Below are positions 1-12,878 of a stretch of DNA of 64,000 nt, piece after piece. Location: contig NC_016457.1 in the NCBI RefSeq assembly GCF_000226115.1, forward strand, positions 9,176,001 through 9,240,000, written 5' to 3'. The first letter of the stretch is position 1, and every line of letters starts with the position of its first letter. The notes below the pieces were generated by a model. It saw nothing but the letters and a program-made list of their open reading frames with translations. It did not search any database and was not told the origin of the DNA. Source of the stretch: Thermothielavioides terrestris NRRL 8126. Its lineage: Eukaryota; Ascomycota; Sordariomycetes; Sordariales; Chaetomiaceae. The position numbers and the translations under genes were made by a program.

Positions 1-3000
1 AGCAGGTGAAAGCTGCGGTTGGCAGACATGACAGGGGCCTAGCGTGCGCGCCTGCAGCGGATACCGTTTCTCAAACCGTTTCTCGCACCGTGCTTACACT
101 ACACTATCTGTCTGCCCTGTGAATTGGCGACGGCCCGGCTTCTCTCGCGTCAACACTGCTGCTCCCTTCAATGTGAAGGGAGGGGAGGGGTTTGGAAAAA
201 TATCCAATATTCAGTCCCGAGACTGCCAACATGAGTTTTCGCACAGTTGACAACCCGAGCTCCTCGTTTCTAAAATTATACCCTGCGGCCAGTCCCGGCC
301 ATCCCTTCGGAAGATTTCCCGCACAGCAGGGTACCGTGGCGACGCTGCGTTTCACCCACGAGGCCACCCAAACCGGCCTCGTTTGGATGTGGGGTTGGAT
401 GGGTCGCAAGCGCGCTCACCCGATTCTCGAGGAGCACTTGGAAGCGCAGGAGAAGCAGGTGCTCGTTCCTGCCGCGAGCGACACCACCGCTCTCGGCGTG
501 ACAGTGGCAGGAACCACCGAACAGGACACCCAACCACAGAGCAGGCCGGCACTTGGCCAAATGCGGTCGCGCAAGGCACGGAGTCGCGCAAGGGACGGAG
601 CCGGCAGCGGGTCAGTGGGCATGCCCGTTTCCCCACCAAGTGGGGCCAAATTGATAATGTTTCGGGGATGGCTCGAGAGAGTCGACCCGCTGCCAAGTCG
701 TTTGACCCATCCAACCTTGAGTTGCACCGTCGGCTGGCGGCTGACTCCCGTCGACAAACGCAAGGGGGAAGCGAGCCTGCCGCCGGCCGGCGGCTTACTG
801 CGGTATTCTCTCTCGCCGGAGATGGTGGACACTTGCGTCCCCACCTAAGGACCGGGCTGACTTGCGTTCAACCGACTGCGTTAGTTCGTGACCGCGAATC
901 AATCTCCTGCGTGGCAATGCAGCCATTGGCCACTCATCGTGCGAGCTTTCGGAATTTCCCTTCACTAACGTGAGTCCGCGTTCTCTCTTCCTGTGTGCGC
1001 CTGCGAATCATCTGCTTTAATGTACGAAGCATTTGTGCGGGGCCATCCGTTCCAGGTTGCGGAGACACATCACAAGCACACTACCGCAGTCCGATGCGGA
1101 TGATGAGACGTTCAAGCGGAGGTGCTCAAGGCGGTCTCGCCGCGCAGGCCACGCCGAACAAACAAAAGCCCAAGACGTTGGCGGGGCGTCTTACATCGGG
1201 TCGCTTCACCGAAGGCGAATCGCGACTTTCAGCTTTTTTCTCGTTGTGAGTGTCACGGTACCCGCCTAGCTGCCTGAGGAGCCGCGTCTGCGTCTTGTGC
1301 TGCAGGGGAGTCGTCCTTCGCACATGCACGCCATCTCTTGCGGGATCAACGTTCAGATGGCCGTCACTCGGGGACACAGTACAAAGTACTCAGTGTTGTC
1401 CTTTTCTTCCCTGACTGATATTGGGGGCCAGTCAACCGGATCTGACATCGTCTTTCCAGCGAGAATAAACTTGCGGATGCCACCATGGTCTCCAGAAAAA
1501 CCTCAGGCATAGCCTGAGTCCCAGAGCACTGCGTCAGGAATTCAATTGCGGTCCCGAGACCTAATGCTACAATGTGTGCGTACTTAGGTACTTAGCACAA
1601 ACCTCCCGATTCAAATCATGTCCGCCTCCTGGGATATCAGGATGATGGACTCTTGTTGGAGTCGGTCACCTGTCAAAGGCTGAGATGAGAATGGAACAAG
1701 TCATTGGGCAATGCGATCGCACTGTCCAGGCGCTCTGTGTGGGGCTTTTTGTCTGAATCCTGGAGGGTCTTCCGTCGCTTGGCTGCTTGGTTGCACACGA
1801 CGTCAGCGCCGGACGGTGCCAGCGCTCGAGGGCTTCTGCGGGGGCCAAGCATGTACATAACGTTATGTTGAAAATATCAAGCAAAGCTTCCGTGGTGCTT
1901 GCGAGAGTAAGGTATCTCAACTATCTTTGTCTCCATGCGCCAGCTCCGCATGAAGAACCAAAGCACAGCCCGGGCCGCGGTGCGGTTAGCATTGCTTGGA
2001 GCGGCTTCCTTACCCCCTGATTGGCCCAGTGCGAAGTCACGATCCTTGCCCAACTGTGCCGGCGGGACAGCTCTTGGCGTGCTCGCCAAACCGTACCAAG
2101 GAACCAGGATGGGGTACCACACCTGCAAGCATGCAAGTGCCTGGCCTGGCTGCCCGCTCGTTTAATGGGCGGGAGCGAAATGCCTTCCGCACTTCGTCCC
2201 AAGATGGCAATACCGCGGCCCATGTCTCCCTCCCCCAGCGCAAGCGAAAGTACCTTACTGTGTACCTTACGACTGGGTAATGTATCGGTACGACGCCCGG
2301 CACCTGCCACCCTGGCTGTGGGGTATGTGCCGCGCAAGCAAGCAGACATGCTGACAGGGCCCACGGAGTGGGCAAAAATACACTTCACTACACGCAGATA
2401 GAAAGCTTTCCGCACATTCTCTGCAGCGGGGCAACACATTTTCACATTCTAGCGCGCGTACGCACGCGACCTCGACCCCGATCTCCGAGCACGGATCCAG
2501 CGGGAGAACCGTGAGTGTGGCCAGGCGAGCCGGATTGCGCACGCTGGCTATGGACCGGAGACATTTCCTCTTTCTCCCACATCTGGACTTCCGCGCTGTC
2601 CGCGGCGAAACCCCAGGTAATTCAGGCACGGGAGGGCCCCACATGCTGACGGATCAGGGGTACCCTGCCAGCCAGATCTCGCCGCCGCTTGTCATCCATC
2701 CATCCCAGCCTCTTCGCACCCGCGGCGGCGTCTGTGCGGTGCGACTCTGCGCATGGCCCCAGCCGTCGTTTGGCGGTACCGTTTTTTTGGCGCTTGTTTG
2801 GCTGCGAGCACTTTGAGCGGATGCACGACCGAGCCTCTGATTACACACAGTAGTCCGTTACACCTCTTCTTCCTTTTCCCTTCCCATCTCGTCTCGCTCC
2901 GCACTGCGCCTGCATCCTTCCCAATACTTTGTACGTAGTCGGGCCCGTGACAAACGGCTGCGTAGCAGTGTGCACGCCCTCCCCCGGAAGTTGCGACAGG

Positions 3001-4477
3001 CATCCAAGAACCAGCCGCCGTTCGCTGGGACGAGGTGTTATCCACTCATCGAGCCAGCCCCATTCCCAGACAGGCGCAGCATAATCGCGCGTCAAAAAAG
3101 GGCCAAGCGCCAGCTCTGGGGCCCGGCAAACTCAAAAAGGAACCTGCAGACTGGGGAATCGCCGCGTTTTCTCGAATAATTCGGCAGCGAGAGTTTGCAA
3201 CACCAACTTTCTCCGGAGTCCGCACACGCCTACGCCCGCACACAACGTCTTCAACCTCTGTTTTCGTCACCGCATTGGTAGCTGGGCTGCCGAGGGGTAA
3301 CGACGGCAAGGGGAACGGCGGACGGCCTGCAGCAGCGACTTACGCACAGATCAGCGTGCCTCACTCGACGGAGTTCGACGATTATTCGGTCCATGCCTGA
3401 CGTGTCGCACCGTTGGTAGCGAATTTTCGGCCATCTCATCACCGCGACCGAGGGTCACTGCTGCCTGCGTGTCTGATTTTCATTCAGACCAACTCCACCC
3501 GCGGCGGCAGCACAGGCGGGATTGAGACGGAGCAGCGGAGGGGAGAGATTGGGGTTGTTTGTTTGCCCGCCGCGTTTTCTCGAGGCTTTTGCGGCGGGTG
3601 CAGCTGTTTCCTGCTCGCTATCCGATTCCCGGCCTGCGTTTGCGCAACCGGGCCCCGGATTTGCCGTCGCGCGCCCATCGCTGGAACGGACGGACGCAAG
3701 ACGCGACTCAGCCTCCACCGCTCGGCTGGCAGCCTCATCGGTTTGGCGCTCAAAAGGGGGAGCGTACGCCCTCTCAGCTGGGACAGAGACTGAGGCGCAT
3801 TTTGCACCCGCAGCAACGCCGAAAAAGCTCAAATACGCCCGAAAAAGTCAAAAACCGCGCCAACGCCCGGAAGGAGTCCAGGGCGGGAAGTTGCGGACGC
3901 ACGAGCGCCGACCGGTCCCCACCTTCCTCACTGGCGCATCGCAGCCGGCGCCGCAGACCCTTGCTGTGCTCATCTCACTGCAGCCTGATCACGCTGCTTT
4001 CTTCTCAAACAAAACCAACAAAATAAGCTGCTGATTCATCAAGAAATCCCACGATTCCGCCCCAAACAAGCGCGGAGGGCGGGGCACTAACTATCGTCGC
4101 ATGTCTTACACGGCTTCTCACCCGGTCCCCGGAAACTAAGTCGCTTAGATCCGCCTTCTTCAGGCGTCTCATTTATCTGCCACACCCGGGCGGATTGTTC
4201 CCTCGCGCTGCCGCCATCGCTGCGCAACTTTAAACGCCAAGCGTTCCCGTCGGATCCCTCACTCCACCACTCCCGACGCCTTGCAACCGCAGAGCGGTCG
4301 CTTCGGTCCTGTGCTCCGCGGGAGGCTTGAATCCCTGCCCGGCTACTGGGGCCTGTGCGGCGGCCGGGTTTTCACCGTTGTCTGCGGTCTCTGTTTTTCG
4401 ACGCCATATCGGCTCCGCGCTTTGCGGGCAGGAAGGGCAGGTCAGATTTGGGACGCGCCTCGCAGAGGCGATCGCGA
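1..4477. other. Long gene-poor interval upstream of the Zn2Cys6/acetyltransferase gene
   Basis: No open frame here has a recognisable domain or a consistent exon pattern. The frames that exist overlap on both strands, have no family signature, and look like chance openings in GC-rich DNA. The last few hundred bases before 4478 (about 4000-4477) are pyrimidine-rich in places and are probably the promoter and 5' leader of the next gene. A long leader is common for fungal regulatory genes, but this is inference. No tRNA or 5S rRNA was recognised by eye. Confidence 0.5.
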
Positions 4478-6834
4478 ATGGACATGGCTGCGTTCACGGC
4501 CTTGAACGGCGGCTCGCCAAAATCAGCAGAGGGAACCAACGGGATAGCAGACGTGGAACGCGGGAGTCAGCAACCCGCCAGTGCAGAGCCCAAACCGGCT
4601 GAAGCGTACCAAAGCCAAAGGGATCGCGAGAGTCGAGAAGTTCAGGAAACCAGAGGCAGTACGAACCATGAGAGGACCCCGCTTCCCGGCGCTTCCTCCT
4701 TCTCTGAGGCTGAAGGGTCACACAAGCGCAAGCGGTCCATCTCGGACTCGCCGCGGAGAGAGCGCCCTCCATCGCCCCCTGCGATGACGGAGAGGACGGA
4801 AAGGATGGAAAGGACGGAACGGCTAGAGCGGGCAGAAAGGGCAGAGCAGCGTGAACCTGGTCGGCGTCATTCGGAGTCGCGCGAGAGGCAGAGCACGCCT
4901 CCGAGAGAGACTTACCGCGGAGGGCATGGCGATGAAGCGCGGGACGGTGGCGAGCATTGGCGCGCCCAGCAAGCCAGGGAAGAACGCACCTCGAGCTACG
5001 AAGCCCCCTACTCGGCTGGTCCGGTGTCAGCACAGTCAGAAGAGGCGGTGGGCGAGTTGCTACGCAGGGCCACGAGCCAGGGTGAAGGGGACCAGAGCCC
5101 GGATGGCGACGACGGCGCCGCGTACTCTGGCCAGTACACACCTGAACCCCGCAGGGACGGCGTCATCCAGTCGGACCCCAAGAAGAGAAAGCGCAACTTC
5201 AGTAACCGGACCAAGACGGGCTGTCTGACATGCAGGAAGCGCAAAAAGAAATGCGACGAGCGAAAACCCGAGTGTGAGTGTTTTTTTTTCCTTCCCCCCA
5301 GCCACTTCCCTGCCATATTGTTTTGCGTATCCTCGCATCTGCGACGCGCTTGTTTACACGCATGGCCTGCTTTTGCGGCCGCATCTGGCCCATTCTGGCG
5401 GCTGACAACCTGGGTAGGCATGAACTGCTACAAGGGCGGTTTTGTTTGTGCCGGTTACCCCCCACAGAGGGGCGCCTGGGCCAACAAGCCTGAGAGCAAG
5501 CCGGCGCAGGTCAACATTGAGTCGAAGGATCCGAACTACGTGCCTCCTGGGGCATATGGGATGCCCCAACAACCCACCCCATATAGCAGCGGCAGCAGCG
5601 GTAGCCAACAAGCGCCTCTGCCTGGGCAGCAGCCAAAGCGCGACTCGTTGCCATATAACCGCGGCCAGCCCACGCTCCGGATCACGCCGCCCCAAGGTCG
5701 CCCATTGCAGTCGGACGACGACAGGTTGACGGCGTCGACAATGCAGAGCTCATCTGTCATCAGCCCCGACAACAAGCTGTCGGCTCTCTCCGGGTACACG
5801 ACGTCGGCGTCGGCCAATGTATTCCCGACCCCCGTCAGCGCTGCCGTTTCGGCCTTCTCGGATCGGACGCCCAAGGAGTACCAGCGCGTGCCGCCGCTTC
5901 ACGATCTCACGCGGACGGACCCAGATCACCAGCAACTGCCGCCACCGCCGCCTCCGCCACAGAGCACCACACTGACCCAACCCCCGTATAGCAGTGCCCT
6001 GCGTGGCGGCAGGACGTCGACCCCTCCGGCGCCGCCGTCCACTATGCCGTCTCAGACGCCGTCCGGCGGTGTGCAGGCAACAGCCCAGCTCGCGCTGTCG
6101 CACACTCAGTTCCCTTCGGACCGGCCGCGGCGTCAGAAGGAGGAGATGCTGAACGGGAGGCCTTACTATCCCTTCGATAAGGAGCTCGTGCTCGAGCGGG
6201 AACGGTGCAACGCGGCCTGCTGGCGGTTCAACAACTCGACCAATCCCAACCTGGGCGTCTCCCCGAGCGAGCGCGCACGGATGTTCCGCGACATCCTGCA
6301 CCCGCGCGAGGGCGTCCAGCTGTCGCCGACGATGGTGTCGCCCGTGACCCACACGGGCCGCGTCGGCGACGGCGTCACGGTCGAGGCGCCCTTCAACTGC
6401 GACTACGGCTACAACATCCACATCGGCAACAACGTCTCGATCGGCCGCAACTGCCTCATCAACGACGTCTGCGAGGTCCGCATCGGCAACAACGTCGTCA
6501 TCAGCCCCAACGTGTGCATCTACGCGGGCACCTGCAGCACCAACCCGTACCGGCGCAAGGACAGGCAGCAGTACGGCAAGCCCGTCATCATCGAGGATGA
6601 CGTCTGGATCGCCGCCAACGTGGTCATCCTCCCGGGCGTCCGGATCGGCAAGGGCTCGACCGTCGGCGCGGGGTCGGTCGTCACGAGGGTGAGTTTTGAT
6701 CTTCTATTTTTTTCTTTTCTGGTCGTTTGAGAGCGCAGCTGACGGCTTCGATGCAGGACGTTGCCACCTGGAGTGTCTACATGGGCCTCAAGGCCGGCCA
6801 CCGCAGGGGTATTGCCCTGCTTCCCAATTCCTGA
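4478..6834 (+). CDS. Zn(II)2Cys6 transcription-factor domain fused to maltose/galactoside O-acetyltransferase
   Basis: Three exons are proposed: 4478-5273, 5418-6688 and 6757-6834, giving 714 residues. The start is the ATG at 4478, because the upstream extension of the frame has no ATG. Residues 1-240 are charged and low in complexity, with Arg/Glu/Thr repeats near 105-130. A binuclear zinc cluster follows, Cys249, 252, 259, 266, 269 and 276 (C-x2-C-x6-C-x6-C-x2-C-x6-C). Its fourth Cys codon is split by intron 1, which supports that intron. A Pro/Gln/Ser-rich linker leads to a Mac-type N-terminal acetyltransferase motif (about 505-560) and a left-handed beta-helix of hexapeptide repeats to the C-terminus. 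The acetyltransferase half should use acetyl-CoA on sugars, and the zinc cluster suggests nuclear DNA binding. This fusion recurs in filamentous fungi, but its substrate and targets are not known to me. Confidence 0.9.
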
Positions 6835-9800
6835 TGCATGCCTTCTTGGGTGATGAGGGGAACTGGGGGTTCTGAGTATCGTAATGAATGGCCTTTTATT
6901 TTTATTCCTATTCTTATTTTTTTCTCTCCCGTCATCCCTCATCTCTCCTGTTATGTAGTGTTGTCCTCGCTGTTGGGTCTAGGGCTGGTTTCCCCTCCAC
7001 TTTTAGTTTTCCTTTGGTCGTCGCGGCTGGTACAAGGTTTCTTTGGCTGATGAGTGTTGTCCCGCCCCCCGTATGATACCCAGTATTGTTTGGACGTATG
7101 TATGTATGTACGAGACGAGATCAGGGCCCCGGTTTTACATTGCTTATGTGTGTGGACATAATTTATTTCGCTGATGATTCTATGCCTTCTTTGGTCTCTA
7201 TTTATTTGCCGTCATCGTCTTTCTGCGCTGGGTGCTTTGGCACCTAAGTGGCGATGATGGGTAGCTGAGCGAGCGTGGATGGCGAGAAGCCGAGCCAGAC
7301 TTGATGCTTATCGATCGATCTACTTTTGTTTTTGTGCTGCTCAAGGGTGACGGCCGTGCATAGACTACATACGCCCTGTCCGCGTTTGCTGCGTGCCTGC
7401 TTGGTCTGTGTCATGCCGTCGTGGGCATGGTGTGCCCAGATAAGCCTTTCTCGTTCGTCCCCTTACCCCCCTTACCAATGTTGTCTCGTCTGTGTGTTCA
7501 CCCACACCCTCTGACCATCTCAGATGGTCGACGTCAGCATCATGATCGTACACTCTCACGTCGGCCAAACCCCGCCCCGACGAAACTCGGGAACTTTGCC
7601 CCGATGTCCAGCTTATTTGGTGTATTTATTTATTGATATTCATTTCTTGTTTTGGGCCCCCCGCTGACCTAACCTTACTGTGCATGTGCGTATAGTGTGG
7701 TGTGTTATTAACCTGCCTTTGGACCAACAACCGGGTCCCGAGTGTGTTTGTTGGGGGCCGATCTCGGCTTGGCCTTGGCCTGGGGGCCGGCCGGCCGCGG
7801 ATCCGAGATCGTGTTCACACAACCACAAACCACACCCAAGACAGACAGGGGCTCCACGCTGCCGTTCGTGTGCGCTGCGTTCTGGGGTTGGGCGGGGTTG
7901 GTTGGCGGCGTTTGTGGGATGATGGATGTTGTATGCACACTATGGTACCTACGTAAGGGGCATACTGTGATGCGCTAGTGTAGTGGCTGCACAGGGTTGG
8001 AATCCTTCCTCTCCCATCAGGGTATTGCGCTTGTCTGTGGATGGGCAGAGGAACTTGAGGATTGGGATTGCCTTCGTTAGTGTAGTTAGTGGTGTGGGGT
8101 GTGGTCTGAGGGGGAGTGGTTGTTTTTGTTGTTGCTGCTGCTTGCTGCTGCTGCTGGTTGTGAATGGCCTTTGTCTGGATCCCCATTCAGATGCGGATCG
8201 ACCTTGTCTGGGGTATGCCCGTCTATCTGCCTTGCCGCATGCTTGCTTCGCGTCTGTCATACCCACAGGGTAGCGGTGGGAGCGGTCGTGCAGGTGAGGC
8301 CGCCTTTCGAGGCCGCCGCGGATGGAACTGCGATGCGGGGGGGTTGTTTTTCTACTTTTATATTTACAGAGAAGTCGCGCCAATGTTTGTGTTGCTGCAT
8401 TGCAACTGTAGCTGTTTCTCTCGCGTTGATCCCTGCTGTCACATATTTTTTGCCTCCAGCTGCTGCGGACGGCCGCCGTTCGCGACCCGGCCCGGCCAAG
8501 TCGGCCTGCGGAGCATCTGCGCACCACACGATGTCCGTGGCGGAGTTACACATGTTCGGGGATGCGGACTGACGTGTCCTCCGTAGCCGTGGCCCGAAGC
8601 CTGGAGGCCCGGGGTCAGACCCAAAACATGGCCCCGGGCCGGGGACGGATCGACAGAGTACTGAATCGGATATGCCACGGCCAGGGTTAATTCCTTTTTT
8701 GTTGTCTAAGATTTTGTATAATACACCACATGGTACACAGTAAATCCGACCTCACTTACACGGAAGGCGGGCAGGCCTTGTCAGCACCATTCCTGTCGAC
8801 AAGGTCCGGCATGGTTCATGCGGGAGGAGTCTGGTGATGATGGCTCGGGCCCTGCCCGTCAGAACCAACCTGTCATCCTTCCGGTTCCTTGCTGGGGAGT
8901 GAGTCCGAGGGGTTGCGGTGTTGAGGGACCCAGACACACTGCCCTGTCCAAGAACCAGTGTGCCATGTACTTACATACCTATGTAAGCTCTCCCTGGACG
9001 ACGTCCGATGCCGTTCTGAGGAACTCCGTAGGATCAGCGCTACTACATGTACACAGTACAATGGTAATTTAAGAGGCTCGAAATAGTAGCCCCCATGATC
9101 CTCCCGCGCGGTAGCTGCCTTTGCTCCTGTATCGGTGTGGCACGGTTTGGCACAGAGCTCGACAGAAGTTCCTCCGTCCTTACTAGTTCACGACTCCTCG
9201 AACGACGGGTTTGTTGGGCCCGGAATTGCCTCATTGCTTGGTCTCGCAGATGAATTTCTACGCAACGAGTGTCCACGACACAGTTGTGCCCATCCCGTGG
9301 CCTCGGGCGTTGGTCCGGCGCCGGCGCCGGTGCGAGTGACAGCTCGCTTATTTTCTCCATGGCAGGGCTCAGACGAGCGGAGACGCACTTCTGCCGCGAC
9401 GCCGTTGGCCCAAGCACCTACTGCGCAGCAGTGTATTGGACATACAGTCGCACGCAGCAACTACCCTCCACCGCCTTGCCACGATGCGCGACATCAGAAC
9501 AAGCCGGACGCGGGATGTCCTGCTGTCCCATCCCACCGGATTCCTCTCTCTGCAGGGCTGCTCAGGCACCAGAAGCAATGGTTCCGTGCATGGCGGACAG
9601 TTTCACAAACAGTATGCACTGCGAAGCGCTGCGAAGGCTGCGAACGTGCGCTCCTCCTCCCCACCGGTCCCTTCCCTCCAACAAGGCTGCGCGGCTTTAT
9701 TCCGTACGGTCCACTATCTAGATAGTTATCGTAAGTGAGCCAACGGGAGCGTGCGGAGCGGCAGTGGGATGAGAAAGGCTCCGAACGATGCAACCCTCCT

Positions 9801-10343
9801 TGCGTCCATACACTAGTGTAGTGTACACTACACTGCGACCGTCGACGGATCAGGGCGACGCTGTTGGGGGCGGGGTACAGTATCCCGGCAGCACGTCTTT
9901 CTAGAAAGACAAGGGGTTTGAGAAGCTGTTGGCAGTTGCGCGCCGCTGCCGATTGGCTGAAGCCGGGATCCGGAAATCCCATCGTTGATCACTTGGAAGC
10001 CGTGCTTCGGTCATGTGTCTGCATTGGGAGACGGGATGTGTGTAAGCGAGAGGCGGTTGGATCGGGAGGAGGATGAGAAATTGATGAAAAGTTCCTTGCC
10101 CGTCCGGAAGTGAAGAAGCGAGGCCCCGGCGTCGCGGTCCACCTACCGGCCGGTCGCTCCGGAGGATTGCACTCGGGCGACGCTCGGATTAGTTAGTGCT
10201 GACCGGAGGCGTGGAGTTGCGCCAGCAGTCGCCGACAGAGTCAGCACCATCGACGGACGGAGAACGGCTAGCTCCTGCTTACCACCTCATCATCCGGAGA
10301 ACGGATACCGAGCTGGCTTACACAGTACATAGTCTGCCTTCAT
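6835..10343. other. Intergenic interval, no gene recognised
   Basis: The first few hundred bases are T-rich and probably form the 3' UTR of the acetyltransferase gene. A short TATG repeat lies near 7097-7110 and a TTG/CTG-type simple repeat near 8120-8160. A perfect 20-bp palindrome is at 9815-9834. Open frames up to about 196 codons occur, but none has a domain or a plausible exon structure, so none is called. Confidence 0.5.
9815..9834. repeat. Perfect 20-bp palindrome (AGTGTAGTGT / ACACTACACT)
   Basis: The ten bases 9815-9824 are followed directly by their exact reverse complement. The same AGTGTAGTGTAC core appears in a longer inverted repeat at 39136-39170, also in intergenic DNA. It may be a terminus of a small inverted-repeat element or only a cruciform-forming sequence. 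Confidence 0.6.
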
Positions 10344-12190
10344 TCAGCATCTAATCTCAACGCCATTCTTGCTGACCGTCAGGTACTTGACCCCCTTGTA
10401 CGGCTTCACGTTTTCTCCGAGCCCTCGACTCTTCCTCGGGTCGACATGGATGCTCTCCACCCTGATGCCGCTGGCCAGCCACCCCTTGACGGCGAAGCTG
10501 ACGGAAGCCGAGCTGGGCATGAGGATCTTGTTCTGCGCGGCCCGCCGCTCATCCCTCTCTCCGCCTCCGCCCCCGGCGTCGGTCGACGTCCGGGCCTGTT
10601 TCGTAGCATATGAAGAGCTCTGATAGGGCTCGTCATATGAGTAGGCGGCGCTGCTCCCGCCCGTGCCAAACCCAAATCCCGTAGGATCGGAATCTTCCTC
10701 CTCCTCCTCCTCCTCGCCGGCCAGCTGGCCCACCACCGTGCACCGCAGCGCGAAGGACGCCGTCCCCTGCGCCAGCTCCTTGTTGGAAATGGACCATTCC
10801 AGGGCCCGGTCGCCGGGGTTGTACGTCGCGTCGCCTCTCGTCGGCCGGATCTCGGAGAGATTCCTTACCTCCGCGGGGAGCGGCACCGTCACGGTCAGGT
10901 CCTGCAGGGACGGGGACGCGGCGGTGCCCGCCTGCGGTCCGCCGAACCCCCTGGTGCCCCCAGACAATCCCCCGCCGCCCCTGGCGGACTGCGTGCTCCC
11001 GGACGTGCCGAATATCCTGTTCACCTGCAGCCTGACCTCGAAGTCGGATCCGGTAAGCCCCAGGCCGGTCTTGACCTCCAGGGTGACGGGCAGCTTGAGC
11101 GGGTTGGAGCCCAGCGCGGCGGCGCCGCCGTCGGCGAACGGCAGCAGGTCGACCTCGTAGCCGGCCAGGGTGAAGCGGCCGTCGGGCGGGATGAAGCTCA
11201 GCAGGCCCGGCTGCTCGCGCCAGCGGGCGAGGCGCACGCAGGGGTGGAAGACGGGCAGGTCGAGGATGCTCTTGAGGTTGTGCTTGCCCGAGGGCCCGGT
11301 GAGCGTCAGGAGGATGTCGGGCACGCCCGACACCTTGGAGGTGAAGGCGATGGTGCCGTTGGCGAAGGCCGCGAGCGGCCGGCCCGAGGGCGCCAGCGTC
11401 ACGGAGAGCGTCTCGATCACGTCGGCGTAGAGCTCGTTGGAGGTGTGCCGCACGTTGGCCCGCCGCCAGGGGAGCGCGGGGGTGTTTGGCGGGAGGAGGG
11501 CCGGCGCGCTCGGGGTGCCGAAGCTGGTGCCGAATCCGGATTTCCTGCTCGGGCGGTCAGCCAAGGACAAGAAAAAAGAGAGAAAGAAACAGAAAACCGG
11601 GGTGCCTACGTGGGCAGGTTCAGATTGCCCAACAGCTTGTCCATGAAGCCCTCGACCTCGACAAGGTCCCGCAGCGCATTCGGCTCGGTGGTGCTGACGA
11701 TGCCGGCATCGCACATCTCGGTCAGCAGCTGGGCGACGACATCGTAGTTGGCCTCGATCTTGTGGGCCAGCAGCGGCGCGCCGAGGAACTCTTCGAGCGC
11801 GTCGACGACGCGGTGCAGGAACTCGAGGGCGAGCAGCGGCTCGACCTCGGACGAGGAGGTCAGCAGGAAGAGGAGGTTCGCATGGGTGAGGCTGAAGACG
11901 AGCGTCGGCGGGTTGGTGTTGGGCAGGTAGATGAGGTTCGGGCGCGGCTCGGGGTGCTCGAGGTAGAGCGGCAGCAGGTAGTTGGCCGCCAGCGGGCGCG
12001 ACGTGTAGGTGTGCGACAGGACCAGGGCGCTGCGAAGTGTTGGGTTGTCCGTCAGTAGGCGCGTTGATGACGGGAATGTTGAGAACAGAAAGAGGCAAAA
12101 AAAGGTTAAAAAAAAGGGAGAAAACAAGAAAGAGAGAAATACCCACTTGTGCTCGTCGTATATGTGCAGCGCCTCAACAACGCCGTTCAT
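10344..12190 (-). CDS. apm3: AP-3 adaptor complex medium subunit (mu-3)
   Basis: Three exons on the minus strand: 12190-12147, 12029-11610 and 11544-10344, giving 554 residues. The N-terminal longin-like domain begins MNGVVEALHIYDEH and carries a conserved stretch LIYLPNTNPPTLVF, followed by HRVVDALEEFLGAPLLAHKI. The C-terminal mu-homology domain starts around PALPWRRANVRHTSNELY and ends with the beta-strand KGVKYLTVSKNGVEIRC. The AP-3 mu subunit binds tyrosine-based sorting signals and helps bring cargo from the Golgi or endosome to the vacuole. The mu-homology domain holds low-complexity Gly-rich and poly-Glu stretches (the Glu codons near 10696-10712) in loops. Gene order is divergent with the small membrane protein at 12480, with 289 bp between the two start codons. 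Confidence 0.93.
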
Positions 12191-12479
12191 GGTGTTTTCC
12201 GCTCCCCAAAACGCCGTGCGGTGGTCTTGTGCTGCCGTCGTTCTTTTCGTTGCGATGGGAACCTCTCTGCCTGGAACACTGACGCAATCGGCGCTCAGCG
12301 AGACACCGGCACGCACAGGGCCCACGCAGCAGGCTTGGCGCCAAGGTGGGTCCTCTACCACCCCTGCAGATTCTCGGCCGCTGCCACCAATGTTTGAGAG
12401 TCGCAACTGAAGTGAACTGAAGTGACTGCTGCGAGGTGAGAGCAGGACCGTTGTCTCTCAACACCACCAACGCCCCGCC
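12191..12479. promoter_or_regulatory. Shared divergent promoter, apm3 / DMAC1-like gene
   Basis: Two start codons face away from each other across 289 bp, so the interval must hold both promoters. An imperfect tandem AACTGAAGTG repeat lies near 12405-12427, just upstream of the plus-strand gene. No TATA box stands out. Co-regulation is inference. Confidence 0.6.
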
Positions 12480-12878
12480 ATGGCCAAGGACAGCGTGCCA
12501 TCCCTGCAGGCTCTTGAAAAGCCGGAGAGACTGCAGGATCTGCTGAAGGAAGACCGCGGTGACGACTGTCTGTCGTGCAGGATTATCGGTGCGTCGCAGC
12601 TTGTTCTTTTCTTTTTCTTTTTATTCCTTATTTTCTTCCCCTCGGATTCATCTCAAGTCCCAGAACCGCTGCTCACATTCCATCCCCCGTGTCCAGGAGG
12701 CGGCGCCTTCCTCGGGCTGGCCGCGTACAGCTACCTCTCCGGGCAGTCGCAGCTCGAGAAGCAGCGGGCCAAGATTCTGGCCAGCGGGTCACGGTTCGGC
12801 ATGCGGAGCCGGAGCCTGGCCATCACGGGCATCTCGCTGGGACTGGCCTGGCTCGGCATCTGGAGGCTGGTCAAATGA
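12480..12878 (+). CDS. Small DMAC1/Dmo2-like mitochondrial membrane protein (DUF4536 family)
   Basis: Two exons: 12480-12588 and 12697-12878, giving 96 residues. The first exon ends in a CxxC stretch (DDCLSCR), followed after the intron by a Gly/Ala-rich hydrophobic segment (GGAFLGLAAYSYLSG). A second hydrophobic segment, ITGISLGLAWLGIW, lies at the C-terminus. Two short membrane spans and a CLSCR motif are the pattern of the DMAC1 (TMEM261)/Dmo2 family, linked in animals to assembly of the distal membrane arm of respiratory complex I. The mitochondrial role here is inferred from the family. The 108-bp intron has a clear pyrimidine tract. The gene is convergent with the GH6 gene downstream. 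Confidence 0.85.
   Translation: MAKDSVPSLQALEKPERLQDLLKEDRGDDCLSCRIIGASQLVLFFFFLFLIFFPSDSSQVPEPLLTFHPPCPGGGAFLGLAAYSYLSGQSQLEKQRAKILASGSRFGMRSRSLAITGISLGLAWLGIWRLVK

Noticed and set aside
192..973. Overlapping frames of about 200 codons near the left edge
   Set aside because: They overlap in several frames and both strands with no domain or codon preference; chance openings in GC-rich DNA.
9135..9725. 196-codon plus-strand frame
   Set aside because: No domain, no membrane segment, and a shadow frame of equal quality on the same strand.
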